A stretch of 43,467 nt of DNA from Muribaculaceae bacterium (GCA_009775265.1 VSPG01000017.1:1-43467), one strand, 5' to 3'. Numbered from the stretch's first letter, positions 17,452 through 25,278 are shown. Translations and numbers: made by a program. Notes: generated by a model not told the origin, from the sequence alone.

Positions 17452-17538
17452 TTTTTTACAGATTGCTCTTTTCCATTGACATACATATGACGCCGGAAAA
17501 TGCGAATCATTACACAACCCATCGTATTTTTACATAAT

Positions 17539-20439
17539 TTATCTTTTTTTTACGCAATAGTCCATCAAGGCCGCATATATGCGGTTGTGGCTCAGAACAG
17601 CGGGATTTCCAATAATAGTAAGGTACTCCCGCGCACGCGTAAGAGCCACGTTCAGGCGACGGTCCACTTCGCTGCCGTCGCTGTCGGTTATGGTGCTGTC
17701 GGTCAGAAAAGCCAGCTGCGATGTATTGCGCACCGTGAGCCCAAACACGATGTGCTTACGCTGGCTGCCCTGATAGCGCTCCACGGTGTCGACGCATATG
17801 TAATCCGCCTCCTTTACACCCGATTTAACAAGCGCCGCGCGCACGGCGGCTATCTGATTGCGGTACGGCACTATCACTCCAACGCTGAAAGCCGGATCGA
17901 AACCCGCTCCTTCGTCGGCGCATACCGACGAAACCACGCGGGCTATTTCGGCAGCTTCAGCACTATTTACCTTGTCCGACACATCGTCAGGCACCGGCTC
18001 GACAGGCACGAATCGCACCCGTCCTCCACCGGGAGCGGCCTGGTGCGGCAACGGCACCGGACACAGGCGTCCGCCATAGAACATCCGCGACGGAAAACCG
18101 GCTATGTCGGGGTGCATGCGTCCCTGCCGAGTAAGCATACACGCCAGCGAGGGGTCGGAACCATAGCGGCGCATCATGCGCTCGAAAAACGACATGCGGC
18201 AATTCTCTATGCCGATGGAACGCAGGCACTCCTCGCCCACCACGCTATCTTCAGCCTTTTGACGCACGACGGCAGGCAGCTGCTTGTGGTCGCCTATCAG
18301 AACGAAACGTTCCACGGCTGGTTTTTCGCCACGCATGGCTCCGAATATGCCAGCGAGATGCGGTTCGAGTATCTGCGAGGCTTCATCGACAATTGCGAGC
18401 GAGAAGCCATGCATGGACAGGAGTTCCACACGGGCGTTAACAGCCGCGACAGTGCCCACATACACCCGCGCCGCCCCAAGCCTCGCCCTCACATCGGCCA
18501 GACCGCACGCCGACGCCACTACGGCATCGATGGTATGCGTGCGGCAGAAAGGTTCGCACGCCGAGGCCGACCCGGCACGCACATAGTCCACTCCGTGTTC
18601 TTCAAGTTTGGAGCATATCTCGTCGACAGCGCGGTTGGTATAGGCCGTCAGGAGAACCGAAGCATCCGGACGCGACAATTCTTCGAGCAGGATGCTTACA
18701 AGGCCGTGTGAAGTCTTTCCCGTGCCCGGAGGACCCACGATAAGGAAAATATCACGCGCTCTCATCGCTTTTGTCACGACATCCGTGAAAGCGCCATAGT
18801 TTCCCCGTGCACCTTCGCCCTCGTCCACACGCGGCCGACGCCTTCCCAGCACAAGGTCGCGCCGGTCGGCTCCGGCACCCAGCAACGAATGCAGCCCTCT
18901 GTACAGCGCATCGGAGCCAGAATCTATAAAGTCATGCTCTATAGCCCACAGCCGCCTGGCATCGCGCCTCAGCACACGGGCGTCGCTCTGCGGGGTGCGC
19001 AACTCCAGCACAAGGCTGTCCGAGCCGAGCGAGCGCACGACACAACGCAGAGGCAATGCCCGGCGTATGTCTGGCTCGCTGCCGGAGTCGTAGCTGTAAA
19101 GCAGCACAATGTCGGCTGCACGGAAATTGGACACATCGCCGGACACCCCTGAGGAAAGGGCTAAGCGTATTTCCGTCACCTTGCCTTCATGGCTTTCCGA
19201 AGGGCTCAAAAGGTGCATGCCGTCGAGCATATCGCCCGCTGCGCGCTTCTCGTCCGCGCCGCACAGCCATGCCGAAGCGAAGCCTGCGCCCTCCGCAGTG
19301 CCGTTGCCGAGCTTGGCAAGCACATGCTCCATGGCCACGAAACGCATCATGCGCATATAATAGGCCCGCGCAGTTTCATCGGCGGAAGATACGACGGAAA
19401 GAACCCCGGCAAGCTGCGGACGCTGGTAACGGGTCCAAAGAGCGCCGTACACCCCGCGCAGGTTCATATCGTCAGGACTGAGCCTCCCAAGCATCCCGAA
19501 GCCGTCGCGGGCATATGACATTTCTTCAACGGCAAGACGGTTGCGCAATTCCATTGCGCCCTGTAGCAATGGCTCCGAACGGCCGGCATCCACCACGCCC
19601 CGGCTGTATTTGGAATATAACAGAAACGCCGCAGCGTCGCTACCCGGATGTCCGTAGCGTAAAGCCGCGCGATAGAGCAACAGCTGCGCATAATGTTCGC
19701 GACGCAGCACAGGCGTCTCCGTGCTGCGGCTTCCGAATGCGCCTTTTCCTGACTTCTGCTCCACTACTACGCTCCCGTCAAGAGTCAGGCAGTCCATACG
19801 CCCCTGCAAGCCGAGAACCTCGCAGAAAAACGACGGCTCCACCATGGTTTCTGACGCCTTGAATCCTGGCGCCCGCTCGGGTATGCCATGCTGCACTGCC
19901 GCGCGAATGTTGGCCTGCTGACGCTGCGCCTCACCATGGAATCGCCTCCCGTCGAAGCCCTCGCCGAGAGCCATGATGCCCGTGGCCGCGCTGCGGAAAA
20001 AATCGCGTACGCTGTCGGCATAAGGCTTGCTCCGGCTTTCGCCGTGCAAAGCCTCGTCAAGCAGGCGCCCTGCAAAATTACCCATCTGTATAGCCTCGCT
20101 GTTGGGGGCAGGCGCAAGTTTACGCATAAGACCCACGAGCGGACTATCGCCATAGTCGGCCATACATCCTGCAACGGCAGTGACATTGACAAGGTAGTCA
20201 GGCTCGGCGACAATGAACCGGGGGCGGAGTGAGCCTTCAACGCCGGCACACACATCCACAAGATTGACCCGCATACCCGGAACCAGCAATGCACGAAGAT
20301 AGGAACTGTCGTGGGGAGAATCCGCAGTTCCGCAGACATATTCCACCGTCCATTCACGGCCATCCGCATCACTGCACGAAAAGGCATCAGGGCCGCAGTC
20401 CACGACGCGCGCACGCACTATCTCTATTCTTTCGGGCAT
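17539..20439 (-). CDS. Dna2-like nuclease-helicase (PD-(D/E)XK plus SF1 helicase)
   Basis: The protein is about 966 residues (972 from an upstream ATG at 20457). An N-terminal region (about 150-290) looks like a Cas4/RecB-type PD-(D/E)XK nuclease: GLQGRMDCLTLDGSVVVEQKSGKG supplies the D...ExK residues, and AQLLLYRAAL follows. The C-terminal half is an SF1B (Upf1/Dna2) helicase with motif I GPPGTGKTS near 570, DEAS near 687, GDHKQLP near 719, then YQGSQRKHIVFGLTVRN and NVALTRARE. Such proteins process DNA ends and flaps. No four-cysteine Fe-S cluster typical of Dna2/AddB nucleases is visible. The ATG at 20457 lies inside a repeat element, so 20439 (MPERIEIV) is preferred, though not certain. 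Confidence 0.85.
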   Translation of the reverse strand: MPERIEIVRARVVDCGPDAFSCSDADGREWTVEYVCGTADSPHDSSYLRALLVPGMRVNLVDVCAGVEGSLRPRFIVAEPDYLVNVTAVAGCMADYGDSPLVGLMRKLAPAPNSEAIQMGNFAGRLLDEALHGESRSKPYADSVRDFFRSAATGIMALGEGFDGRRFHGEAQRQQANIRAAVQHGIPERAPGFKASETMVEPSFFCEVLGLQGRMDCLTLDGSVVVEQKSGKGAFGSRSTETPVLRREHYAQLLLYRAALRYGHPGSDAAAFLLYSKYSRGVVDAGRSEPLLQGAMELRNRLAVEEMSYARDGFGMLGRLSPDDMNLRGVYGALWTRYQRPQLAGVLSVVSSADETARAYYMRMMRFVAMEHVLAKLGNGTAEGAGFASAWLCGADEKRAAGDMLDGMHLLSPSESHEGKVTEIRLALSSGVSGDVSNFRAADIVLLYSYDSGSEPDIRRALPLRCVVRSLGSDSLVLELRTPQSDARVLRRDARRLWAIEHDFIDSGSDALYRGLHSLLGAGADRRDLVLGRRRPRVDEGEGARGNYGAFTDVVTKAMRARDIFLIVGPPGTGKTSHGLVSILLEELSRPDASVLLTAYTNRAVDEICSKLEEHGVDYVRAGSASACEPFCRTHTIDAVVASACGLADVRARLGAARVYVGTVAAVNARVELLSMHGFSLAIVDEASQILEPHLAGIFGAMRGEKPAVERFVLIGDHKQLPAVVRQKAEDSVVGEECLRSIGIENCRMSFFERMMRRYGSDPSLACMLTRQGRMHPDIAGFPSRMFYGGRLCPVPLPHQAAPGGGRVRFVPVEPVPDDVSDKVNSAEAAEIARVVSSVCADEGAGFDPAFSVGVIVPYRNQIAAVRAALVKSGVKEADYICVDTVERYQGSQRKHIVFGLTVRNTSQLAFLTDSTITDSDGSEVDRRLNVALTRAREYLTIIGNPAVLSHNRIYAALMDYCVKKR

Positions 20440-20450
20440 TTTTAGAGGGT

Positions 20451-20611
20451 GTTTCATGACAAAAGTTAAATTCCGAGTGGTGTGTCTTTTGATTAACCGG
20501 CTGATTGTGAAGAGAGAGCATAGCGGTGCTATGTGACCGACGAGCAGCCGCCAGGTAACAAAAGATACACCAAACAGGTGGTAACTTCAAAAAACCTTGA
20601 CAAAATGAAAC
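20451..20611 (+). repeat. Hairpin repeat, unit A
   Basis: The unit starts GTTTCATGACAAAAGTTAA and ends near ATGAAAC. Its inner stem pairs 20479-20503 with 20545-20571 (GGTGTGTCTTTTG against CAAAAGATACACC, 12 of 13). The top carries GAGCATAGCGGTGCTATGTGAC at 20516-20537. The same top motif occurs in units B and C at offset 64-65 from the conserved start. It lies immediately upstream of the helicase gene and covers that gene's first possible ATG. Confidence 0.7.
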
Positions 20612-20761
20612 TTATGAATGACATAAAGACAGTATTTTATCTGCGGCTTTTGAGCGTATTCAAATCTGTGCCTCAGTCACATAGCCCGCTATGCTCCTTC
20701 AGCCCAGCCCCAAACCCATCTCAAAATCCACAACTCATGATATTAACTTTTGTTATGAAAC
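20612..20761 (-). repeat. Hairpin repeat, unit B (inverted relative to A)
   Basis: Read on the minus strand from 20761 it begins GTTTCATAACAAAAGTTAA, matching unit A at 18 of 19 bases. It reaches the apical motif GAGCATAGCGGGCTATGTGAC at 20696, at the same 65-base offset. Its stem (TGTGGATTTTGAG against CTCAAAAGCCGCA) differs in sequence from that of A but is still complementary. The boundary with A at 20611/20612 is approximate. No protein gene fits in 20458-20841. Confidence 0.7.
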
Positions 20762-20786
20762 ATACTATTAGAGCTTGATTAGAAAA

Positions 20787-20811
20787 GCGCGCAAGCCCAA
20801 AGCCTGCGCGC
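20787..20811 (-). terminator. Terminator of the DUF805 gene
   Basis: GCGCGCAAGC (20787-20796) pairs with GCCTGCGCGC (20802-20811), 9 of 10. On the minus strand it is followed by TTTTCT, 30 bases past the stop. Confidence 0.75.
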
Positions 20812-20841
20812 CTCTGTTTTATGTGTAATAGACGTCAATAC

Positions 20842-21195
20842 TTATTTCACGGGAACGTCGCCGAAGCGGTTGGCCGTGGGTTCGCCTGGTTTTACGGCGA
20901 GAAGAATGAACCAGATGAAGCCGGCAAGAGGAATGAAGTTGATAAACCACCAGCCACCGCCTTTGCCTATGTCATGCATGCGGCGCCAGCTCACGGCGAG
21001 CATAGGCACGAAGAGCAGGATACTCAGGAAGTTGACAAAGGGGATGCAACCCACGATAAATGTAAAAAGAAAGAACCACCAGTATTCAGCGCGCGATGCA
21101 CGACCCTGGAAGTCTACGTACTTGCCAAGGCAAGTCTTGATGGAATCAACGAAATTCATCGTTTCGGGACCCATCTGAAAGTTTTCATTTGCCAT
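20842..21195 (-). CDS. DUF805 inner-membrane protein
   Basis: The 117-residue protein carries the DUF805 (YhaH-like) pattern: FQGRASRAEYWWFFLF, a first hydrophobic segment, then SWRRMHDIGKGGGWWFINFIPLAGFIWFILLAVKPGEPTANRFG. It has three or four membrane segments and is probably an inner-membrane protein of unknown role. The ORF is open to 21285, but the ATG at 21195 (MANENFQM) lies after the -7 element at 21235-21242, so it is the start. It is monocistronic. Confidence 0.9.
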   Translation of the reverse strand: MANENFQMGPETMNFVDSIKTCLGKYVDFQGRASRAEYWWFFLFTFIVGCIPFVNFLSILLFVPMLAVSWRRMHDIGKGGGWWFINFIPLAGFIWFILLAVKPGEPTANRFGDVPVK

Positions 21196-21234
21196 GATAC
21201 AGATAAATTTGATTGGTTGGGATTGTTTACATTG

Positions 21235-21242
21235 CAAATTTA
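21235..21242 (-). promoter_or_regulatory. -7 element for the DUF805 gene
   Basis: The minus strand reads TAAATTTG within a 19-base block (21234-21252) identical to the one at 2338-2356. The MITE-like element is inserted about 30 bases upstream. Confidence 0.5.
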
Positions 21243-21282
21243 CGAAAAATATGTAAACAATGCGCCATAATATCCCCAAAAT

Positions 21283-21460
21283 CACGGCTCTTTCATTTAA
21301 CTTTGATGCTACAATGCGCCACTGTTAATCAAGTAGTTATATGTAGCAGTTACGCAATGGCTGTATTAATCTCATTTTGGATAAAAGGGTTAATGGCTTT
21401 TAACTAACTATCAGTCATGCACTTTGAAAATTCCAAGCATTTTTAAATGAAAGAGCCGTG
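21283..21460. mobile_element. MITE-like element, 178 bp, with 18-bp terminal inverted repeats
   Basis: CACGGCTCTTTCATTTAA at 21283-21300 is repeated as its exact reverse complement at 21443-21460. Both ends are flanked by the direct repeat CCCCAAAAT (21274-21282 and 21461-21469), a 9-bp target-site duplication. The interior is AT-rich and has no ORF. This is the signature of a non-autonomous transposon moved by a transposase encoded elsewhere. It lies between the DUF805 promoter and the lgt stop. The parent IS family was not identified. Confidence 0.85.
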
Positions 21461-21481
21461 CCCCAAAATCCTCCCTGTCGC

Positions 21482-22339
21482 CTATCTTTTCTTGGCCTCG
21501 GAATCGTCCGCCCATCGGTCGGGATAGGAAATCTTCACGCGCGGACGCTTCAATGCATACACCACGAGCCCCACTCCGAGCAGCACAAACGGGATGCTCA
21601 GCAACTGCCCCATGTTCAAAGCCATGTCGGCTTCGAAAGCCACCTGCGGGTTCTTGATGAACTCTATGCAGAAGCGCGACCCGAACACACCGATAAGGAA
21701 AGTGCCGAACAGAAGTCCTCCGCGCTCGCCGGCATTGCGGCTCCAGTACATCCACATCATAAGCCCGAAAAGCGCAAAATACGTCAAGGCTTCGTACAAC
21801 TGGGTGGGATGGCAGGCCACACCCTCATAGAACACATGCCACTCCGTCGAGCGCGGAAACATGAATCCCCATGGCAGTGTGGTAGCGTGGCCGAATATCT
21901 CGCTGTTCATAAGATTGCCTATGCGTATCAGGCCGCCCACAAGAGCTATAGCCACAGTGAGACGGTCGAAAGTCCACAGCGGATTGCGGCGCGTCACAAA
22001 ACGGCTGTAAAGCAGCACGGCTATTATTATGCCGATAGCCCCTCCATGGCTCGCAAGACCGCCCTCCCATGTGGCGAGAATCTTAAGGGGATGCTGCGAA
22101 TAATAATCCCATTGATAAAAGAACACATGGCCGAGACGCGCGCCCACCACAGTGGCCACAGCCACATATATCAGCAGCGAGCCCATCCAGCGTTCCGGCG
22201 CACCCTCGCGCTTGTACATGCGCGCCACCACATTGAATCCAAGCCAGAAGCCGATGGCGAACATAAGTCCGTACCAGCGCACAGTCACAGGCCAGGTGAT
22301 AATCTCGGGATTCACATCCCATACTATATAATTAAGCAT
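21482..22339 (-). CDS. lgt: Prolipoprotein diacylglyceryl transferase
   Basis: The 285-residue inner-membrane enzyme has about seven helices. It transfers the diacylglyceryl group of phosphatidylglycerol to the lipobox cysteine of prolipoproteins. Diagnostic stretches are VRWYGLMFAIGFWLGF, WEGGLASHGGAIGI (the HGGL-type loop) and GGLIRIGNLMNSEIFGHATTLPWGFMF (the Lgt signature around the essential Arg and Asn). The ATG at 22339 (MLNYIVWDVNPEI) is chosen over the longer frame to 22411, which would overlap the symporter gene. It follows the symporter gene by 4 bases. The protein has a charged C-terminal tail. Confidence 0.95.
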   Translation of the reverse strand: MLNYIVWDVNPEIITWPVTVRWYGLMFAIGFWLGFNVVARMYKREGAPERWMGSLLIYVAVATVVGARLGHVFFYQWDYYSQHPLKILATWEGGLASHGGAIGIIIAVLLYSRFVTRRNPLWTFDRLTVAIALVGGLIRIGNLMNSEIFGHATTLPWGFMFPRSTEWHVFYEGVACHPTQLYEALTYFALFGLMMWMYWSRNAGERGGLLFGTFLIGVFGSRFCIEFIKNPQVAFEADMALNMGQLLSIPFVLLGVGLVVYALKRPRVKISYPDRWADDSEAKKR

Positions 22340-22343
22340 AATG

Positions 22344-23738
22344 TTATGATTTATCTTTGTCCTTGGCAAAATACTCGCGTGTGGCGCGGCGCACATGCCC
22401 GCTGAGCGCAAGCACCGTCGTCATCGTGGCGAAAGCCATGAGCGCATAGAAAAGGTCGCACACGCCGACGGCCGCTTCCAGAGGAATCATGGCGAACACC
22501 ACCATGGACAGAATGAACACAAGGCGGTAGTGGCGACCGATGCGCGAACCGAAAAGATAGGTGGCGCATGTTGTGCCATAAAACGAATAGCTGAACATCG
22601 ACGACAGCGCGAAGCACGCCACGACGAGCATCAGAAGATACTGACCGCCGGGAATCGCTTTGCTGAAAGCGTCGACGGCCACTTGCAGGCCTTTTACACC
22701 CTCCACATCGATGTCGCCGCACAGCAGTATGGCTATGGCCGTGAGCGTGCACACGAGACCGCTGTCTATGCTCGGCCCCAACATGGCTATCAGACCTTCT
22801 CGCACAGGGGTCTCGTTTCTTGACGCACCATGCATGAGCGTGGCCGTGCCTATGCCGGCATCGTTGACTAAGGCCGCACGGCGCGCACCTATTATGGCTA
22901 TGCCTATGAATGCCCCGAAACCTGCCCGAAGATTGAATGCCTCCGAAAATATACGGCCTACCACAGCGGGCACGCCATGGATATTGGCCACTATTATGTA
23001 CAGCACCATCAGGAAATAAAGCCCCACCATGAAAGGCACGAGTATCGACGCCACACCGGCTATGCGGCGGATGCCTCCATATATCACCAGTGACACCACC
23101 GCGCATACGGCACACCCGAAAAGCAACTTGTAGGCCTGGGCGTTTTCAATGCCCAGCATTCCGCCCACCGAGCCCAGGAAGCCGCTCGATTCTATGCCCT
23201 GCGGCGTGGTGAAGGTGCTCATGAAAGCCTCCGTGAGCTGGTTGGCGTTCATTATGCACAGCGTTCCGAACATTCCGGCAATGGCAAAAAAGCGTGCCAG
23301 CGGCTTCCATTTCGGCCCGAGGCCGCGCTCTATTATGTGCATTGTGCCGCCCTGCGGCACCCCTTTGTCGTCAGAACCCTTGAACATGGTAGTGAGCACA
23401 CCCTCATGATATTTGGTACACATGCCCACTATGGCGCTCACCCACATCCAGAATATGGCTCCGGGGCCGCCGAGCACCAAGGCTATGGCCACACCCGCGA
23501 TACTGCCGAGCCCCACCGTGGCGCCGATCGTCGACGCGAGAGCCTGCACGGAGGAAATCTGTCCGCGCTGGCTGTCATTGCTCCTGCGCAGTTCACGGAC
23601 GGAAGCCGGAAGCCGACGCAGCGACACCATCCCGGAGGATATGAAAAGATAAAGACCGCCGCCTATAAGCAGGAAAAACAGCGGATAGCCGCAAAGCACT
23701 TCAGCGGCTTCGGTGATAAAACGGGTGAACTGTTCCAT
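22344..23738 (-). CDS. Alanine or glycine:cation symporter (AGCS family)
   Basis: The 464-residue membrane protein shows the AGCS signature: LASTIGATVGLGSIAGVAIALVLGGPGAIFWMWVSAIVGM near the N-terminus, then KYHEGVLTT and GGTMHIIERGLG. AGCS proteins import alanine or glycine with Na+ or H+ through the inner membrane. It sits between the ECF sigma gene (21 bases upstream) and lgt (4 bases downstream) on the same strand, suggesting one transcript. The length is within the family range. Confidence 0.92.
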   Translation of the reverse strand: MEQFTRFITEAAEVLCGYPLFFLLIGGGLYLFISSGMVSLRRLPASVRELRRSNDSQRGQISSVQALASTIGATVGLGSIAGVAIALVLGGPGAIFWMWVSAIVGMCTKYHEGVLTTMFKGSDDKGVPQGGTMHIIERGLGPKWKPLARFFAIAGMFGTLCIMNANQLTEAFMSTFTTPQGIESSGFLGSVGGMLGIENAQAYKLLFGCAVCAVVSLVIYGGIRRIAGVASILVPFMVGLYFLMVLYIIVANIHGVPAVVGRIFSEAFNLRAGFGAFIGIAIIGARRAALVNDAGIGTATLMHGASRNETPVREGLIAMLGPSIDSGLVCTLTAIAILLCGDIDVEGVKGLQVAVDAFSKAIPGGQYLLMLVVACFALSSMFSYSFYGTTCATYLFGSRIGRHYRLVFILSMVVFAMIPLEAAVGVCDLFYALMAFATMTTVLALSGHVRRATREYFAKDKDKS

Positions 23739-23759
23739 CCGGAAGATAGGTTATTTGCG

Positions 23760-24350
23760 TCAGCGGGTCAACTCTATGTTGTATTCGCCCGCCATACGGC
23801 GCATGTTAAGTATCGCATAGCGCACGCGGCCGAGCGCCGTGTTTATGCTCACGCCGGTAGTCGCCGCGATTTCCTTGAAACTCAAATTCTTGTAGTAGCG
23901 CATCACCAGCACCTCGCGCTGGTTGTCGGGCAGACGGCTGAGCAGCGAGCGCACATCGTCGCGTATCTGCATATCCACTATTTCATCCTCCACGGTGCCT
24001 CCGCTGAGTTCGCGGCGATTCAGTATGTCGACTCCGGCATCGTCAGTCGACACCTTTGCCTGGCTCTTCTCCTGACGGAACACGTCAATAATCAGATTCC
24101 GCGCTATTCTCGTAAGCCATGCAGCAAAGCGGCCGCTCTCCGTGTAGCGTCCTTGCTTTATGGTAGTCACCACTTTTGCGAAAGTGTCCTGGAATATGTC
24201 GTTCGCCACATCCTCGTCCTTCACCATCATCAGTATATAATTGAATATGCGCGCCTGATGGCGTGCGAGAAGTTCGTCAAAAGCCTCGTTGTTGCCCTGC
24301 GCGTAAGATGCGACCAGCATATCGTCGGTCAACGTCTTCATTGATAGCAT
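23760..24350 (-). CDS. ECF-type RNA polymerase sigma factor
   Basis: The 196-residue protein has sigma region 2 (FDELLARHQARIFNYIL...DIFQDTFAKVV, then FAAWLTRIARNLIIDVFRQEK) and region 4 (LPDNQREVLVMRYYKNLSFKEIAATTGVSINTALGRVRYAI), and no region 1.1 or 3, as in ECF sigmas. No anti-sigma gene is adjacent: the downstream genes are a symporter and lgt. A good promoter lies at 24473-24503, giving a leader of about 120 bases. The start may be 24350 or the ATG at 24341. The target regulon is unknown. Confidence 0.93.
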   Translation of the reverse strand: MLSMKTLTDDMLVASYAQGNNEAFDELLARHQARIFNYILMMVKDEDVANDIFQDTFAKVVTTIKQGRYTESGRFAAWLTRIARNLIIDVFRQEKSQAKVSTDDAGVDILNRRELSGGTVEDEIVDMQIRDDVRSLLSRLPDNQREVLVMRYYKNLSFKEIAATTGVSINTALGRVRYAILNMRRMAGEYNIELTR

Positions 24351-24472
24351 TCTATTCTCAGTTTAATTGGTTTAGAGTAGAAGTGTGCAATAGGCGTAAT
24401 GGTGTGTGCTTGTTAATAAATCTGTTACCTGTGGAAACCATTTCGCAGCCCCATGCGACTGCTATCCGAATG

Positions 24473-24503
24473 CAAAGTTAGCAAAATCGGGCCACACTTA
24501 CAA
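24473..24503 (-). promoter_or_regulatory. Promoter of the sigma-symporter-lgt operon
   Basis: The minus strand reads TTG (24501-24503), a 20-base spacer and TAACTTTG (24473-24480). This matches the Bacteroidota housekeeping consensus. Confidence 0.65.
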
Positions 24504-24508
24504 TATCA

Positions 24509-24640
24509 ATGAGGAAAATTAACACTACACCGCCGCAGCCGCGCAATAAACCGACATCCGGCGGCGTTATTATGGCAAAGCCCTGTTTCCACTGCGGAAA
24601 CAAAGCAGCCCAAACCCATTCAACCACACATTGCCTATGA
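24509..24640 (+). CDS. Candidate 43-residue CxxC mini-protein
   Basis: A short ORF begins at the ATG at 24509 and ends at 24640. The protein is Pro/Asn/Thr-rich and contains KPCFHCGNK, a zinc-knuckle-like CxxC in its middle. Its stop overlaps the start of the next ORF in the ATGA arrangement, the usual sign of translational coupling. No clear promoter is seen on this strand, and its start lies next to the divergent sigma promoter. It was not recognised as a known family. It may be a chance ORF. Confidence 0.35.
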   Translation: MRKINTTPPQPRNKPTSGGVIMAKPCFHCGNKAAQTHSTTHCL

Positions 24641-24801
24641 GCAAAATCTCTACTCCAAGCATCACTCAGCCATCCGCCTCCTCGCCTGCCAAACCACGAA
24701 AACGTCAATTGCCGAACACGGCCACACTGGCACGCGTACGCCAGTTTGCCCGCGCCTACACCGTGCCCGTAGCCGGATTCGCAGGCATCGTGCTGAACTG
24801 A
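24637..24801 (+). CDS. Candidate 54-residue small protein
   Basis: This ORF starts in the ATGA overlap at 24637 and encodes a Ser/Pro/Lys-rich N-terminus followed by LARVRQFARAYTVPVAGFAGIVLN. The RQFARAY...VLN ending resembles tiny Bacteroidales proteins recalled from memory (not checked), usually annotated as hypothetical. It ends 24 bases before the rpsF promoter. There is no signal peptide or membrane segment. The function is unknown. Confidence 0.5.
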   Translation: MSKISTPSITQPSASSPAKPRKRQLPNTATLARVRQFARAYTVPVAGFAGIVLN

Positions 24802-24824
24802 TTTTCACATAAACCCGTAAATCC

Positions 24825-24855
24825 TTGCGCATTAACAAAAAAATGCGTATCTTTG
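24825..24855 (+). promoter_or_regulatory. Promoter of rpsF-rpsR-rplI
   Basis: TTG at 24825-24827, a 20-base spacer and TATCTTTG at 24848-24855 give a strong -33/-7 match. Confidence 0.75.
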
Positions 24856-24909
24856 CAGCCGGCTTTAAGAGGCCGACAACCAAACATCAACCCAATTCAA
24901 AGTAAACCA
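24856..24909 (+). promoter_or_regulatory. Possible S6:S18 autoregulatory leader
   Basis: The short leader can fold CGGC (24860-24863) with GCCG (24872-24875), followed by ACAACC. rpsF leaders in many bacteria carry an S6:S18-binding hairpin with a CCG element. The match here is only suggestive. Confidence 0.3.
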
Positions 24910-25275
24910 ATGCTTTACGAAACCGTTTTCATTTTAACTCCCGTTTTGTCTGACGTTCAGATGAAGGAAGCGGTAGAAAAGTTCAGCAAAGTGCTCACCG
25001 ACAACGGTGCGCAAATTGTGAACACCGAAGAATGGGGCCTGCGCAAACTCGCCTACCCCATCCAGAAGAAGTCCACCGGCTTCTATTGCTTCCTCGAGTT
25101 TGAAGCCGCTACAGAAGTAGTCAAGAAACTCGAAACAGCTTACCGCCGCGACGAGCGCGTGCTCCGTTTCCTCACTTTCCGTCAGGACAAGTACGCTGCC
25201 GAATACGCCGCCAAGCGCCGCAGCCTCAAGGCTCAGAAACCCGAAGTTCCCACCACAGAAGCAAAGGAGGACTAA
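24910..25275 (+). CDS. rpsF: 30S ribosomal protein S6
   Basis: The 121-residue protein has the S6 fold signatures MLYETVFILTPVL at the N-terminus, NTEEWGLRKLAYPIQKKSTGFY in the middle and YRRDERVLRFLT. The C-terminal tail is Lys/Glu-rich. S6 binds S18 on the 30S platform. The ATG at 24910 is chosen; the frame continues upstream to a TTG, but the promoter lies there. First gene of rpsF-rpsR-rplI, 3 bases before rpsR. Confidence 0.97.
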   Translation: MLYETVFILTPVLSDVQMKEAVEKFSKVLTDNGAQIVNTEEWGLRKLAYPIQKKSTGFYCFLEFEAATEVVKKLETAYRRDERVLRFLTFRQDKYAAEYAAKRRSLKAQKPEVPTTEAKED

Positions 25276-25278
25276 ACC

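Noticed and set aside
17500..18711. Plus-strand frame of 403 codons opposite the helicase gene
   Set aside because: Rich in His, Arg and Tyr with no domain; the helicase motifs are on the other strand.
20451..20761. Reading the A+B pair as a single MITE with terminal inverted repeats
   Set aside because: Unit C is a single copy of the same structure, so the pair is better seen as two inverted units. No convincing target duplication was found beyond the weak TTAGAG match.
20533..20778. 81-codon plus-strand frame in the repeat region
   Set aside because: It runs through both hairpin repeats and has no coding character.
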